Origin: an uncultured Acetatifactor sp.
GTDB taxonomy: Bacteria > Bacillota > Clostridia > Lachnospirales > Lachnospiraceae
Assembly (NCBI GenBank): GCA_910578215.1
Contig: CAJTPH010000017.1
Span: forward strand, 14,988 to 78,987
Length of the DNA: 64,000 nt
Direction: 5' to 3'
A program made the translations under genes and the position numbers. Positions 16,840 through 25,589 of this stretch are shown here, one piece after another; within the stretch, counting starts at the first letter, position 1; the number at the start of each line of letters is the position of its first letter. The notes below the pieces were generated by a model. It saw only the letters and a program-made list of their open reading frames with translations. It made no database searches and was not told the origin of the DNA.

Positions 16840-17655
16840 ATGGTAAGAAGTTTATGGACAGCGGCAACCGGCATGCTTGCGCAGCAGGTGAACCTTGATA
16901 CAATCGCCAATAATCTGTCAAATGTGAACACACAGGGCTATAAGACCCAGGTAAACGAGTTTAAGAGCCTCCTGTATCAGACCATTCAGACCAAGACTAC
17001 CTCGGCAAACGGGGAGCAGAAGCCGGTTGGCGCTCAGGTGGGACTGGGTGTACGCAATTCTGCCATCTCCACCAGCTTCAGGCAGGGGAATATGCTTTCA
17101 TCCGACAGCGAGACGGCGTTTGCCATCGACGGAAAAGGCTTTTTCGCGGTGAGAGGCCAGGATGGAAATACCTATTATACGAGAAACGGCAATTTTGAGT
17201 TTACCCTTGCGACGGGTGGATATATGCTTGCCACTTCGGACGGCTTTCCGGTGATAAGCACCGCAGGCCAGCCTATTATTTTGAGTGAGCAGTATAATCC
17301 CGGCAGGATAACCGTGACAAAGAACGGAGAGCTGTGCTATCCGGATGCACAGAACACGCCCCAGCTTATCGGCATTAATATCGGCTTATTCCAGTTCGCA
17401 AATCCCAACGGCCTGGAAAGACTGGGAGATACCCTTTACGGGCAGAGCGTCTCCAGCGGACAGCCCATCAATGAGGCGGTCAGCAACAATGTGGAGAGGA
17501 GCAATGTCATGCAGAAGTATCTTGAGGGCTCCAATGTGCAGGTGGCGGATGAAATGGTAAACATGATCGTGACGCAGCGCGCCTATGAGCTGAATTCCAA
17601 GGCGATTCTCGCTTCGGATGAGATGCTTCAGCAGGCGAATAACCTACGTCGTTAA
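16840..17655 (+). CDS. flhP: Flagellar hook-basal body protein, FlgG/FlhP type
   Basis: A 271-residue paralogue of the preceding gene product, closer to FlgG: N-terminal SLWTAATGMLAQQVNLD and ANNLSNVNTQGYK, central TAFAIDGKGFFAV, C-terminal EGSNVQVADEMVNMIV plus TQRAYELNSKAI. It would form the distal rod through the wall and link to the hook. Ribosome site AGAAAGGATG precedes the ATG at 16840. The pair with flhO downstream of an actin gene copies the Bacillus order. Confidence 0.92.
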   Translation: MVRSLWTAATGMLAQQVNLDTIANNLSNVNTQGYKTQVNEFKSLLYQTIQTKTTSANGEQKPVGAQVGLGVRNSAISTSFRQGNMLSSDSETAFAIDGKGFFAVRGQDGNTYYTRNGNFEFTLATGGYMLATSDGFPVISTAGQPIILSEQYNPGRITVTKNGELCYPDAQNTPQLIGINIGLFQFANPNGLERLGDTLYGQSVSSGQPINEAVSNNVERSNVMQKYLEGSNVQVADEMVNMIVTQRAYELNSKAILASDEMLQQANNLRR

Positions 17656-17729
17656 GGGTGAGTAAGGATTTCCCGGGGCTGCCCGCTGCGGCGGCATTAT
17701 AGAGAGTTACAGGAAAGGGGTATAAAGCA

Positions 17730-18137
17730 ATGGTAGATATGTCGGATATCACGGCAATGTACGGCGATACGTATGCTTCTGCGGCGAACCAGAAGGCGTC
17801 CATGCTTCAGAGAAGGATTGCGAACGCGGACTATTCAAAGGCGGCGGACGATGAGCTGCTTGACGCGTGCAAGCAGTTTGAGGCGTACTTTGTGGAGCAG
17901 ATGTTCAAGGGAATGCTTAAGACGATTCCCCAGAGCGAGGAGACCTCCAATTATACGTCCACTATGATGGATTATTACAAGGATCAGATGATACAGGGGG
18001 TCGCCGAGGAGACCTCCAAGCAGGGTGGGCTGGGACTGGCTCAGATGCTTTACGAGCAGATGAAGCGCAATTACGGCATAACGGATATGCCTGCCGCAGA
18101 GGTGGCGGCGGCAGCGTCCGCAGTGGCGGAGGTTTAA
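17730..18137 (+). CDS. flgJ: Rod-binding protein (FlgJ N-terminal domain)
   Basis: A 135-residue protein. Residues about 42-110 (LLDACKQFEAYFVEQMFKGM, then MMDYYKDQM and GLGLAQMLYEQM) match the rod-binding domain of FlgJ. In Gram-negative FlgJ this is fused to a muramidase; here, as in most Firmicutes, the peptidase/muramidase part is absent. It likely caps or chaperones rod assembly of the two preceding proteins. AGGAAAGGGG ribosome site; a terminator-like hairpin follows. Confidence 0.85.
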   Translation: MVDMSDITAMYGDTYASAANQKASMLQRRIANADYSKAADDELLDACKQFEAYFVEQMFKGMLKTIPQSEETSNYTSTMMDYYKDQMIQGVAEETSKQGGLGLAQMLYEQMKRNYGITDMPAAEVAAAASAVAEV

Positions 18138-18161
18138 GAAAATACGGGTAGATTTAGAGAC

Positions 18162-18195
18162 AAGGCTGCTGAGGTAGAAGGCAGCCTTATTTTGG
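18162..18195 (+). terminator. Terminator after the flagellar rod genes
   Basis: AAGGCTGC (18162-18169) pairs with GCAGCCTT (18181-18188), followed by ATTTTGG. It marks the likely end of the mbl-flhO-flhP-flgJ unit. Confidence 0.6.
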
Positions 18196-18280
18196 CTGTA
18201 CCCGGAAACACATGCTCTCAACGGGGCGGCCGGGCAAAACGGCGGCAATTATGTCTGAAGATGCATGTCTGGAGATGCGA

Positions 18281-20512
18281 ATGGAGAAAATTAACGGTTA
18301 TGTAGAGCACATTGTTTTCCAAAACAGTGAAAACGGATATACGGTCATGAACCTGATGGCGGACGGAGAGGAAATAACCTGTGTGGGAATGTGCAAGGGT
18401 CTTACTCAGGGGGAAAATATAACCGCGCAGGGCGAGTTTGTGGAGCATCCGGTCTACGGAAAGCAGTTTAAGCTGGTCAGCTTTCAGGTGGAGGCTCCGA
18501 AGGACAGCGCCGGTATGGAGAGGTATCTGGCTTCGGGAGCCGTCAAGGGAATCGGGGCTTCTCTGGCTGCGCGTATCGTAAAGAAATTCGGGGACGATAC
18601 CTTCCGGATCATAGAGGAGGAGCCTGAGAGGCTGGCGGAGGTCAAGGGCATCAGCCAGCGCAAGGCGCAGGAAATCGCGGCGCAGATGGAGGAAAAGAGA
18701 GACCTGCGGGATGCGTTGGTATATCTGCAGCAGTTCGGCATTTCCAACACCTATGCCATAAAGATATACAATACCTACGGCATGGAGCTGTACCGCGTCA
18801 TGAAAGAGAATCCCTACCGGCTGGCGGAGGATATCAGGGGCATTGGCTTCCGTTTTGCGGATGAGCTGGCCGCAAAGCTGGGCATACACACGGATTCGGA
18901 GTACCGGATCAGAAGCGGCGTCCTTTACACCCTGCTGCAGTCGGCGGGGGAGGGGCATTGCTTTCTGCCCATGGGCAGGCTGCTTGAGCGCGCCGGGGAG
19001 CTGCTGGGCATCGCCGGGGAAAATATCCGCCCACAGCTGGATAATCTCATGATGGACAAAAAGCTGGTCATCAAAAGTGATTGTGTGTTCATGACTACCT
19101 ACTATTACGCGGAGCTCAACTGCGCCAGGATGCTATATGAATTGAATGTTCCCCAGGGATCAGAGGAGGGCCTGCCCGGTCAGGCGGCAGCGGTTAAAAG
19201 GAGCCTGGAGCAGCTGGCGGCCAGCCTTAAGGTGGAGCTGGACGAACTGCAGCTTCAGGCGGTGAGCGACTGCATTCACAACGGACTGTTTATTTTATCG
19301 GGAGGTCCCGGCACGGGAAAAACCACCACCATCAATATGATGATCCGCTATTTTGAATCGGAGGGTATGGATATTTTCCTCGCCGCGCCCACGGGACGCG
19401 CCGCAAAACGGATGACCGAGGCCACGGGCTTCGAGGCGCGGACCATTCACCGGATGCTGGAGCTGAACAGCGCTTTGTCTGACGAGGACGCGCGCAAGGT
19501 GAAGTTTGAGAGAAACGAGGAAAACCCTCTGGAGGCAGACGTGGTTATCATTGATGAGATGTCTATGGTGGACATTCAGCTGTTTCAGTCTCTTTTGAGG
19601 GCGATAGCTCCGGGAACGCGGCTTGTGCTTGTGGGGGATGTCAATCAGCTCCCCAGCGTGGGACCGGGACAGGTGCTTAGAGACCTGATAACCAGCGGCT
19701 GCTTCCCTATGGTGGAGCTGAAAAAGATTTTCCGGCAGGCGCAGGAAAGCGACATTATTGTCAATGCGCACCGCATCAACAATGGGCAGCAGATTACGCT
19801 GGACAACAAATCCAGGGATTTTTTCCATTTGGAGAGAAATGACGTAAATGTCATATATAAGCATATGATACAGCTGATAAGGGAGAAGCTTCCGCGTTAC
19901 GTGCAGGCGGATTCCTTTGATATTCAGGTGCTGACCCCCATGCGCAAGGGAAGCCTGGGCTGCGAGACGCTGAACGGGATACTGCAGCGTTATCTGAATC
20001 CCCCCGACGGGAGCAAGCAGGAGCATCAGTCCGGCGACACGCTCTTTCGGGAGGGGGATAAGGTCATGCAGATAAAGAACAACTACCAGCTGGAGTGGGA
20101 GGTCGTCAGCAGATACGGGATTCCCATAGACAAGGGCGTGGGCGTTTTCAACGGCGACATGGGAAGGATTATGGAGATCAGCGAGTCGTCCGCCACCCTG
20201 GTGGTGGAGTACGACGAGCACAGGCGGGTGACGTATCCCTTTTCTTTATTGGAGGAGCTGGAGCTGTCCTATGCCGTCACCATTCACAAGTCCCAGGGGA
20301 GCGAGTATCCGGCGGTGATCCTGCCGCTGCTGGGGGGACCGCGGATGCTTTTTAACCGAAATCTGCTTTATACGGCAATCACCAGGGCGAAAAGCTGTGT
20401 TACCATATTGGGAAGCAGCCAGACTGTGAGGGGCATGATAGACAATATCAGCGAGAACAGACGCTGTACGGCCCTTGCCCAGAGAATCCGGGAGGTGTGC
20501 AATGGCGCGTAG
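18281..20512 (+). CDS. recD2: RecD2-type ATP-dependent 5'-3' DNA helicase
   Basis: A 743-residue SF1B helicase. An N-terminal OB-like segment is followed by helix-hairpin-helix motifs (AVKGIGASLAARIVKKFG near 88; VKGISQRKAQEIA near 122), which mark RecD2 rather than RecD of RecBCD. Then Walker A SGGPGTGKTTT (near 346), IIDEMSMVD motif II, VGDVNQLPSVGPGQ motif III and C-terminal YAVTIHKSQGSEYPAVI motif V. Known relatives help replication-fork progress and repair. The start at 18281 is favoured because CTGGAG lies six bases before it; in-frame ATGs at 18251 and 18275 are alternatives. Its last 11 bases overlap comFC. Confidence 0.92.
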   Translation: MEKINGYVEHIVFQNSENGYTVMNLMADGEEITCVGMCKGLTQGENITAQGEFVEHPVYGKQFKLVSFQVEAPKDSAGMERYLASGAVKGIGASLAARIVKKFGDDTFRIIEEEPERLAEVKGISQRKAQEIAAQMEEKRDLRDALVYLQQFGISNTYAIKIYNTYGMELYRVMKENPYRLAEDIRGIGFRFADELAAKLGIHTDSEYRIRSGVLYTLLQSAGEGHCFLPMGRLLERAGELLGIAGENIRPQLDNLMMDKKLVIKSDCVFMTTYYYAELNCARMLYELNVPQGSEEGLPGQAAAVKRSLEQLAASLKVELDELQLQAVSDCIHNGLFILSGGPGTGKTTTINMMIRYFESEGMDIFLAAPTGRAAKRMTEATGFEARTIHRMLELNSALSDEDARKVKFERNEENPLEADVVIIDEMSMVDIQLFQSLLRAIAPGTRLVLVGDVNQLPSVGPGQVLRDLITSGCFPMVELKKIFRQAQESDIIVNAHRINNGQQITLDNKSRDFFHLERNDVNVIYKHMIQLIREKLPRYVQADSFDIQVLTPMRKGSLGCETLNGILQRYLNPPDGSKQEHQSGDTLFREGDKVMQIKNNYQLEWEVVSRYGIPIDKGVGVFNGDMGRIMEISESSATLVVEYDEHRRVTYPFSLLEELELSYAVTIHKSQGSEYPAVILPLLGGPRMLFNRNLLYTAITRAKSCVTILGSSQTVRGMIDNISENRRCTALAQRIREVCNGA

Positions 20513-21221
20513 GAGAGCGGTAACGGCGGGGCTTGTACAGCTGCTTTATCCGCTGCGCTGTCCCGTCTGTGACGGGATCGTGGCTCCGGCGGGAGAGAAG
20601 ATCTGTCTGGAGTGTCTGAAAAGGTTAAGGCTTCTGACGCCCCCCTGGTGCATGAAATGCGGCAAAAGGCTTTCGGCGGAGGGAGAGCTGTGCACGGACT
20701 GCCAAAAACGGGAGCACCGGTTCGAGAGGGGACGCGCACTTTACGAGTACGGGAGCGCGGCGCAGGCGATCTACCGGTTCAAGTACGGCGGCCGCAGGGA
20801 GTATGCGGATTTTTTCGGGGAACAGGCGGCGGAATATCTGGGAGACTTTATCAGGGCTGTCAGTCCGGATGCGCTGATACCCATACCCCTGCACCGGCGC
20901 AGAAAAAACGAGAGGGGCTACAATCAGGCCCGGCTTCTTGCAGAACGGATAGGAGCGTACCTGGATGTGCCTGTCCGCAGCGATATTCTGGCCAGAGGGA
21001 AGAATACCAGCCCTCTCAAGTACCAAAATTATGAAGAACGTCAAAATAATTTGAAAAAGGCTTTTAATATAAGGCGAAATGATGTAATATTAAAGAGAGT
21101 AATATTGATTGATGACATTTATACTACCGGCAGCACAATGGATGAGGCGGCGGATACGCTGAAGGCAGGCGGTGTGGAGGATGTCTACTTTATCGCGTTG
21201 GCATGCGGGGAAGGTATCTGA
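20502..21221 (+). CDS. comFC: ComF family phosphoribosyltransferase-like protein
   Basis: A 239-residue protein with an N-terminal zinc-finger-like region (CPVCD, CLEC, CMKCG, CTDC; residues about 17-60) and a C-terminal type I PRTase fold with RVILIDDIYTTGSTMDEAA (near 202-220) and PIPLHRRRKNERGYNQA. ComFC is needed for DNA uptake in naturally competent bacteria, but clostridial homologs are widespread without shown competence. The ATG at 20502 follows GGGAGG within the end of recD2, so translation is probably coupled. comFA is not adjacent; recD2 occupies its place. Confidence 0.88.
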   Translation: MARRRAVTAGLVQLLYPLRCPVCDGIVAPAGEKICLECLKRLRLLTPPWCMKCGKRLSAEGELCTDCQKREHRFERGRALYEYGSAAQAIYRFKYGGRREYADFFGEQAAEYLGDFIRAVSPDALIPIPLHRRRKNERGYNQARLLAERIGAYLDVPVRSDILARGKNTSPLKYQNYEERQNNLKKAFNIRRNDVILKRVILIDDIYTTGSTMDEAADTLKAGGVEDVYFIALACGEGI

Positions 21222-21291
21222 CGTTTGGCAGGGATATGCCAATGGAACAGGTTAAATTGTTTTGTCTAACTGACAGAAAGGGAGGAATACT

Positions 21292-21702
21292 ATGAATGTA
21301 AAAAACTGCAGAGTCTGTGGGCGTATCTACAATTATGTGGCAGGGCCTAATGTTTGCCCTTCCTGCCGTGAGAGCATGGAAGCAAAGTTTCAGGAGGTCA
21401 AGGAGTATATCAGGGCCCATAAGGGCTGCGGCATACAGGAGGTCTCCAATGCATGCGATGTAGAGCCGGCACAGATACGCCAGTGGCTTAGGGATGACAG
21501 ACTGGAGGTTACGGAGGATTCCGCCATCTTCCTGAACTGTGAGTCCTGCGGAGCGTCCATTCGCAGCGGCAGGTTCTGCGACAAGTGTGCGGGCAGCATG
21601 ATGAAGGGATTTAACGATGCCATCGGTACGGGGCAAAAGGCCACGGCGCCCAAGCCTCCCGCGGAAAAGGACGGCGACAAGGCAAAGATGAGATTCCTGT
21701 AA
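21292..21702 (+). CDS. yvyF: Flagellar-region protein YvyF-like (TIGR03826 type)
   Basis: A 136-residue protein with Cys pairs at both ends (CRVCG, CPSCR near 6-24; CESCG, CDKC near 83-101) around a helical, HTH-like middle (GIQEVSNACDVEPAQIRQWL). This matches the small flagellar-operon protein found after comFC in Bacillus (comFC-yvyF-flgM). Its role is thought to be regulatory but is poorly defined. A strong GAAAGGGAGG site precedes the ATG. No flgM gene follows here; the order breaks after this gene. Confidence 0.75.
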   Translation: MNVKNCRVCGRIYNYVAGPNVCPSCRESMEAKFQEVKEYIRAHKGCGIQEVSNACDVEPAQIRQWLRDDRLEVTEDSAIFLNCESCGASIRSGRFCDKCAGSMMKGFNDAIGTGQKATAPKPPAEKDGDKAKMRFL

Positions 21703-21758
21703 CGGCGGTTCCTGTAACGGTGGTTTTTGTAATGGAATAAGAAGAATTGGAGTTTAAA

Positions 21759-22151
21759 ATGTTAAATGAGCAGCGAATTATTCTGATGACGCGGCTTGCC
21801 TCCTACGAGAAGGGGGAGGGAAGAAGGAATGTGAAGATAGGAAACTATTTTCGCAGCGATTATATTGCCATTCAGATTTTGAAATCAGTGGTTTCCGCTA
21901 CGCTGGTTTTCGGAATCGTGTTTGCAATGTACGTTTTATATGATTTTGAAGCCTTTATGCAGGACCTGTATAAGATAGACTTGTTTGTTTTTGCGCGGAA
22001 TGTGGTCACATACTACGCGGCTTTTGTGCTGGGATACGGAATTCTGACATACATTGTCGGCACATGGCGGTATGCAAAGGCAAAAAAAAGCCTGAAAAGC
22101 TATTATCATAATTTAAAAAAACTTGGCGCCATGTACAACGAACAGAAGTAG
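21759..22151 (+). CDS. Small membrane protein of unknown function
   Basis: A 130-residue protein with a basic, soluble N-terminus and two membrane helices (about 46-66 and 84-108), ending in a Lys-rich tail. No family recognised. The start at 21759 is used because GAATTGGAG stands just before it. It lies 56 bases after yvyF, behind a short direct repeat (CCTGTAACGGYGGTT, 21698-21727), and 21 bases before a larger membrane protein, suggesting the two are translated together and may work as a pair. Confidence 0.7.
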   Translation: MLNEQRIILMTRLASYEKGEGRRNVKIGNYFRSDYIAIQILKSVVSATLVFGIVFAMYVLYDFEAFMQDLYKIDLFVFARNVVTYYAAFVLGYGILTYIVGTWRYAKAKKSLKSYYHNLKKLGAMYNEQK

Positions 22152-22172
22152 GACGCCCGGTTGGAGGATCTA

Positions 22173-23363
22173 ATGACAGGTTTATTGGAAATAAGAGAAA
22201 AATTGAAGCTGTTTTACAGCAAGTACGAGCCCTTTATTCTGCCGGTTATCAAGTTCCTGCTGGCCTTTGTGGCATTGAACGCGGTGAACGGCAAGCTGGG
22301 GTATATGACACAGCTTGACAATGTGGCGGCAGTGCTGATCGTGGCGCTGATGTGCTCTTTTCTGCCTGCCGGAGCCATGATCTTTTTTGCAATGGTTTTC
22401 AGCCTGGCTCATATGTATGCGCTTTCCATGGAGGTGGCGCTGGTAGGTTTGTGCGTATATCTTGTGATGTTTTTGATATTTTTCCGCTTCAGCCCCAGGA
22501 ATGCCCTGGTGGTAGTGCTGACTCCGCTGCTCTGCTCGATGAACTTATCCTATGTGGTTCCGGTGGCGGTAGGGCTTTTGTGCGGTCCGGCAGCCGCGGT
22601 TTCCGTGGGCTGCGGGGTGAGCGTCTATTATCTGTTTGAGACGATTCAGGCGAACGAGTCGAATATCAGCACGCTGGGCGAGGAGGAAACGCTGGCGAAG
22701 ATCCGCCTGCTTATAGACGGGATCGCCGGAAACAAGGGTATGCTGGTGATCGTTGCCGCCTTTGCCGTCACTGTGCTCGTGGTTTATTTTATCCGCCGGC
22801 TGTCCGTGGATTACGCGTGGACGATTGCGGCGGTGGCGGGCGCCATGACAAACGTGGTTATCCTTTTGATCGGGGATCTTGTTTATAATATAAATATTTC
22901 CGTTGCGGGAGCGCTTTTGGGTTCCCTGCTTGCCATTTTGGTGGCAAAGGTCATTGAATTTTTCAGATTTTGTGTGGATTACGGCCGCAAAGAGGTGGTA
23001 CAGTTTGAGGATGACGAGTATTATTATTATGTGAAGGCGATTCCCAAGATGACGGTCTCCATGTCTACCAAGACGGTAAAGAGAATCAATTCCCATGCCC
23101 AGTCCTCCAGGGAGGCTTCCGTGTCCAGGAGCGGACTGCCCGCCGGCAGAGGCGCGCAGTCTTCGAGGGCGTCGCAGACGTCCCGAACCGGGGGAAGGAG
23201 CGTGGTAACCGAGAGGACGGCAGCGGCGCGGAAAAGCTACGGCACGGGAAGCAGGACCCAGAGCCGCAGCGGCGATTACAGGACCGGAAAGAGCGTGACT
23301 ATGGGAAATGCGGCGTCGGCAGAGAGCGGCGGTGCCGTGGACGACTATGAGGAATTATTTTAG
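22173..23363 (+). CDS. Polytopic membrane protein with basic Ser/Arg-rich tail, unknown function
   Basis: A 396-residue protein with about nine hydrophobic segments between residues 20 and 275, followed by a cytoplasmic tail of about 115 residues that becomes rich in Ser, Arg, Gly and Thr (about 305-380) and ends acidic (DDYEELF). The ATG at 22173 follows TTGGAGG. I recognise no family signature; transport is not shown. Its place directly before cdaA-cdaR-glmM could mean a link to envelope growth, but that is only context. The low-complexity tail looks disordered and could bind a partner or RNA. Confidence 0.7.
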   Translation: MTGLLEIREKLKLFYSKYEPFILPVIKFLLAFVALNAVNGKLGYMTQLDNVAAVLIVALMCSFLPAGAMIFFAMVFSLAHMYALSMEVALVGLCVYLVMFLIFFRFSPRNALVVVLTPLLCSMNLSYVVPVAVGLLCGPAAAVSVGCGVSVYYLFETIQANESNISTLGEEETLAKIRLLIDGIAGNKGMLVIVAAFAVTVLVVYFIRRLSVDYAWTIAAVAGAMTNVVILLIGDLVYNINISVAGALLGSLLAILVAKVIEFFRFCVDYGRKEVVQFEDDEYYYYVKAIPKMTVSMSTKTVKRINSHAQSSREASVSRSGLPAGRGAQSSRASQTSRTGGRSVVTERTAAARKSYGTGSRTQSRSGDYRTGKSVTMGNAASAESGGAVDDYEELF

Positions 23364-23424
23364 AAGATGTCTCTGAAAAGTTGACGGAATTTGAGAATAC
23401 GGGCGAAAAGTGAGATAAAATCAG

Positions 23425-24318
23425 ATGCATTGGTTAGAGTCGATAAACGAATATATAGAAAATCTCATACTTTATACCAAAATGCTCAATTGGCGCGATG
23501 TGGTGGAAATTCTTATCATTGCCTTTTTGGTATATTATATCTTGGCATGGATGAAGACCACCCGCGCATGGAGGCTTTTAAAGGGTCTGATTATTATTTC
23601 CATTTTTCTTTTCGCGGCGTACAGGCTGGAAATGTCCGCCATCATGTGGATTGCCCAAAATGTTCTGGGGTTTGCCGTGACGGCGCTGATTGTGGTGATG
23701 CAGCCGGAGCTGCGCCATGCGCTGGAGGAGCTGGGACAGAAAAGCTTTCTGCCTTCCTTTGTTTTTTCCTCGGATTCCTCCCGCAGGATGCAGAACTTTT
23801 TCTCGGAGAAGACCATCAATGAAATTACCAAGGCCTGTGTGGAGATGGGAAAGGCCAGGACGGGCGCGCTGATCGTCATTGAGAAAAAAGAATCGCTGAA
23901 GGATTATGAGCGCACGGGCATCGAGGTAGACGCAGTCGTCACCAGCCAGCTTCTGGTCAATATTTTTGAGCACAATACACCGTTACATGACGGCGCCGTT
24001 ATCGTGCGCGGAAACCGTATCACCTACGCCACCTGCTATCTGCCGCTTTCCGACAATCTGGATTTGAGCAAGGAGCTTGGCACAAGACATCGGGCGGGTG
24101 TGGGAATCTCAGAGGCGACGGATTCCATGACGGTGATTGTGTCCGAGGAGACGGGTAAGATCAGCATAGCGTATGAGGGAGAGCTGGAACGAAACCTGAA
24201 CGCCGACGAGGTAAAGGAAAAAATGCGTCAGCTTTTGAATTTGAATGAAGAGGATAATTCTAAAGCCAGACGCAAAAAGAAGGTACGAAAACAGGGGAAG
24301 GAGCAGACCCGGAAATGA
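23425..24318 (+). CDS. cdaA: Diadenylate cyclase CdaA
   Basis: A 297-residue protein with three N-terminal membrane helices (about 26-44, 52-67, 76-93) and a cytoplasmic DAC domain carrying HDGAVIVRGNRI (DGA at 189-191) and GTRHRAGVGISEATD (RHR at 221-223), the residues that bind and join two ATP into c-di-AMP. A Lys/Arg-rich tail follows. c-di-AMP controls potassium and osmolyte transport and wall stress. Its stop overlaps the next start by four bases (ATGA), so cdaA and cdaR are translationally coupled; glmM follows. This triple is a conserved Firmicutes module. Confidence 0.95.
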   Translation: MHWLESINEYIENLILYTKMLNWRDVVEILIIAFLVYYILAWMKTTRAWRLLKGLIIISIFLFAAYRLEMSAIMWIAQNVLGFAVTALIVVMQPELRHALEELGQKSFLPSFVFSSDSSRRMQNFFSEKTINEITKACVEMGKARTGALIVIEKKESLKDYERTGIEVDAVVTSQLLVNIFEHNTPLHDGAVIVRGNRITYATCYLPLSDNLDLSKELGTRHRAGVGISEATDSMTVIVSEETGKISIAYEGELERNLNADEVKEKMRQLLNLNEEDNSKARRKKKVRKQGKEQTRK

Positions 24319-25589
24319 AAAAAAAGATATTGCGCAACTGGGGACTGAAGCTTATTTCCCTCGTGATTGCGTTTATGCTCTGGTATCTTGCGGTAAGTAC
24401 GGACGACCCAAAGGAGACGCAGACCTATTCCAATATCCCGGTGGTATTGAGGAATGCGGAATTACTGGAGCAGGAAAATAAGGTTTATGAAATACAGGGA
24501 AGCATTCTTACAAGAGTGTCGGTGCGGGCTCCGAGAAGCGTCATAGAACAGCTGCGGGCGTCCGACATTGTGGCGGAGGCCGATATGAACATGCTGACCG
24601 ACATCAATACCATAGCAATTACCTGCAGTGTGCCCAACTATGAGGTGGAAAGCGTGAGCAGCAATCCGGCCGTGCTGAAGCTGAGCATTGAGGAAAAGAG
24701 CACCAGGTGGCTGCGCGTGCTGCCCACCACCACGGGCGATGTGGCGGAGGGCTATGTGATCGTGGGCACCAAGATCGACCAGAACAGGATAGAGATCAGC
24801 GGTCCCAAATCCCTGGTGGAAACGGTCAGCTATGCGGGGCTGCGGGTGGATGTGACCGGCGCTACAAGCACCCAGACGGCAAACGCGGAAATTATTTTGT
24901 ATGACGCGGACGGAAATATCATAGAATCGGAAAGACTGCACAAGACGGTAAATCAGATCCGAATGGAGGTGGAGGTACTTCCCGCCAAGGATGTGCCTGT
25001 GGAGCTGAGCTACACGGGAGTGCCTTCCCAGAAATACATGGCTACGGGAAGGGTAGTGTGTGACCCTGAGACCATAAAGATTGCCGGTTCCGTTTTTGCG
25101 CTGGCGAATATCAATAAGATAACCATTCCGGAGGATGAGCTGGATATTACGGGAGCTACGGGCAATGTGGAGAAGGTGATCAATATAAGGGATTATCTGC
25201 CTAGTAATACCCGTTTTGCGGACGCCAATTTTAACGGAAGGGTAACGGCCACGGTTTATGTTGAACCGCTGAGGGAGAGGACGATGCTGATCCCGGAGGA
25301 AAGGATTTCCATTTACGGAATCCCGGACAAAATGATTTCCAGCTATGCGCTGCCGGGACAGTCATACAAGCTGACAATATCCGGGCTTGCCGACGTGATT
25401 TCCCGGTTGGATGTGACGGATGTGTCATGTGTTGTCGATATAGAGGAGTGGATGGATGACGAAGGCATAAAAAAGCTGGTTCCGGGGACCTATACGCTTC
25501 CGGTCAGGGTCACTCTGCCCAAGGATGTTACTGCCGTAGGTGATTTTTATGTGAGACTCAAAATTGAGGAGGATAAGGAAGATGGCTAG
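24315..25589 (+). CDS. cdaR: CdaA regulatory protein CdaR (YbbR domains)
   Basis: A 424-residue protein with one N-terminal membrane helix (about 12-30, LKLISLVIAFMLWYLAV) and an outer region of about four YbbR repeats, as in CdaR. Repeat-type segments such as ISGPKSLVETVSYAGLRVDV and IAGSVFALANINKITI are visible. CdaR modulates CdaA activity through membrane contact. It overlaps cdaA by four bases and glmM by eight. Confidence 0.9.
   Translation: MKKKILRNWGLKLISLVIAFMLWYLAVSTDDPKETQTYSNIPVVLRNAELLEQENKVYEIQGSILTRVSVRAPRSVIEQLRASDIVAEADMNMLTDINTIAITCSVPNYEVESVSSNPAVLKLSIEEKSTRWLRVLPTTTGDVAEGYVIVGTKIDQNRIEISGPKSLVETVSYAGLRVDVTGATSTQTANAEIILYDADGNIIESERLHKTVNQIRMEVEVLPAKDVPVELSYTGVPSQKYMATGRVVCDPETIKIAGSVFALANINKITIPEDELDITGATGNVEKVINIRDYLPSNTRFADANFNGRVTATVYVEPLRERTMLIPEERISIYGIPDKMISSYALPGQSYKLTISGLADVISRLDVTDVSCVVDIEEWMDDEGIKKLVPGTYTLPVRVTLPKDVTAVGDFYVRLKIEEDKEDG

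Noticed and set aside
20502..21702. Natural competence locus suggested by comFC
   Set aside because: comFA and other uptake genes are absent in the window; comFC alone is widespread in non-competent Clostridia.
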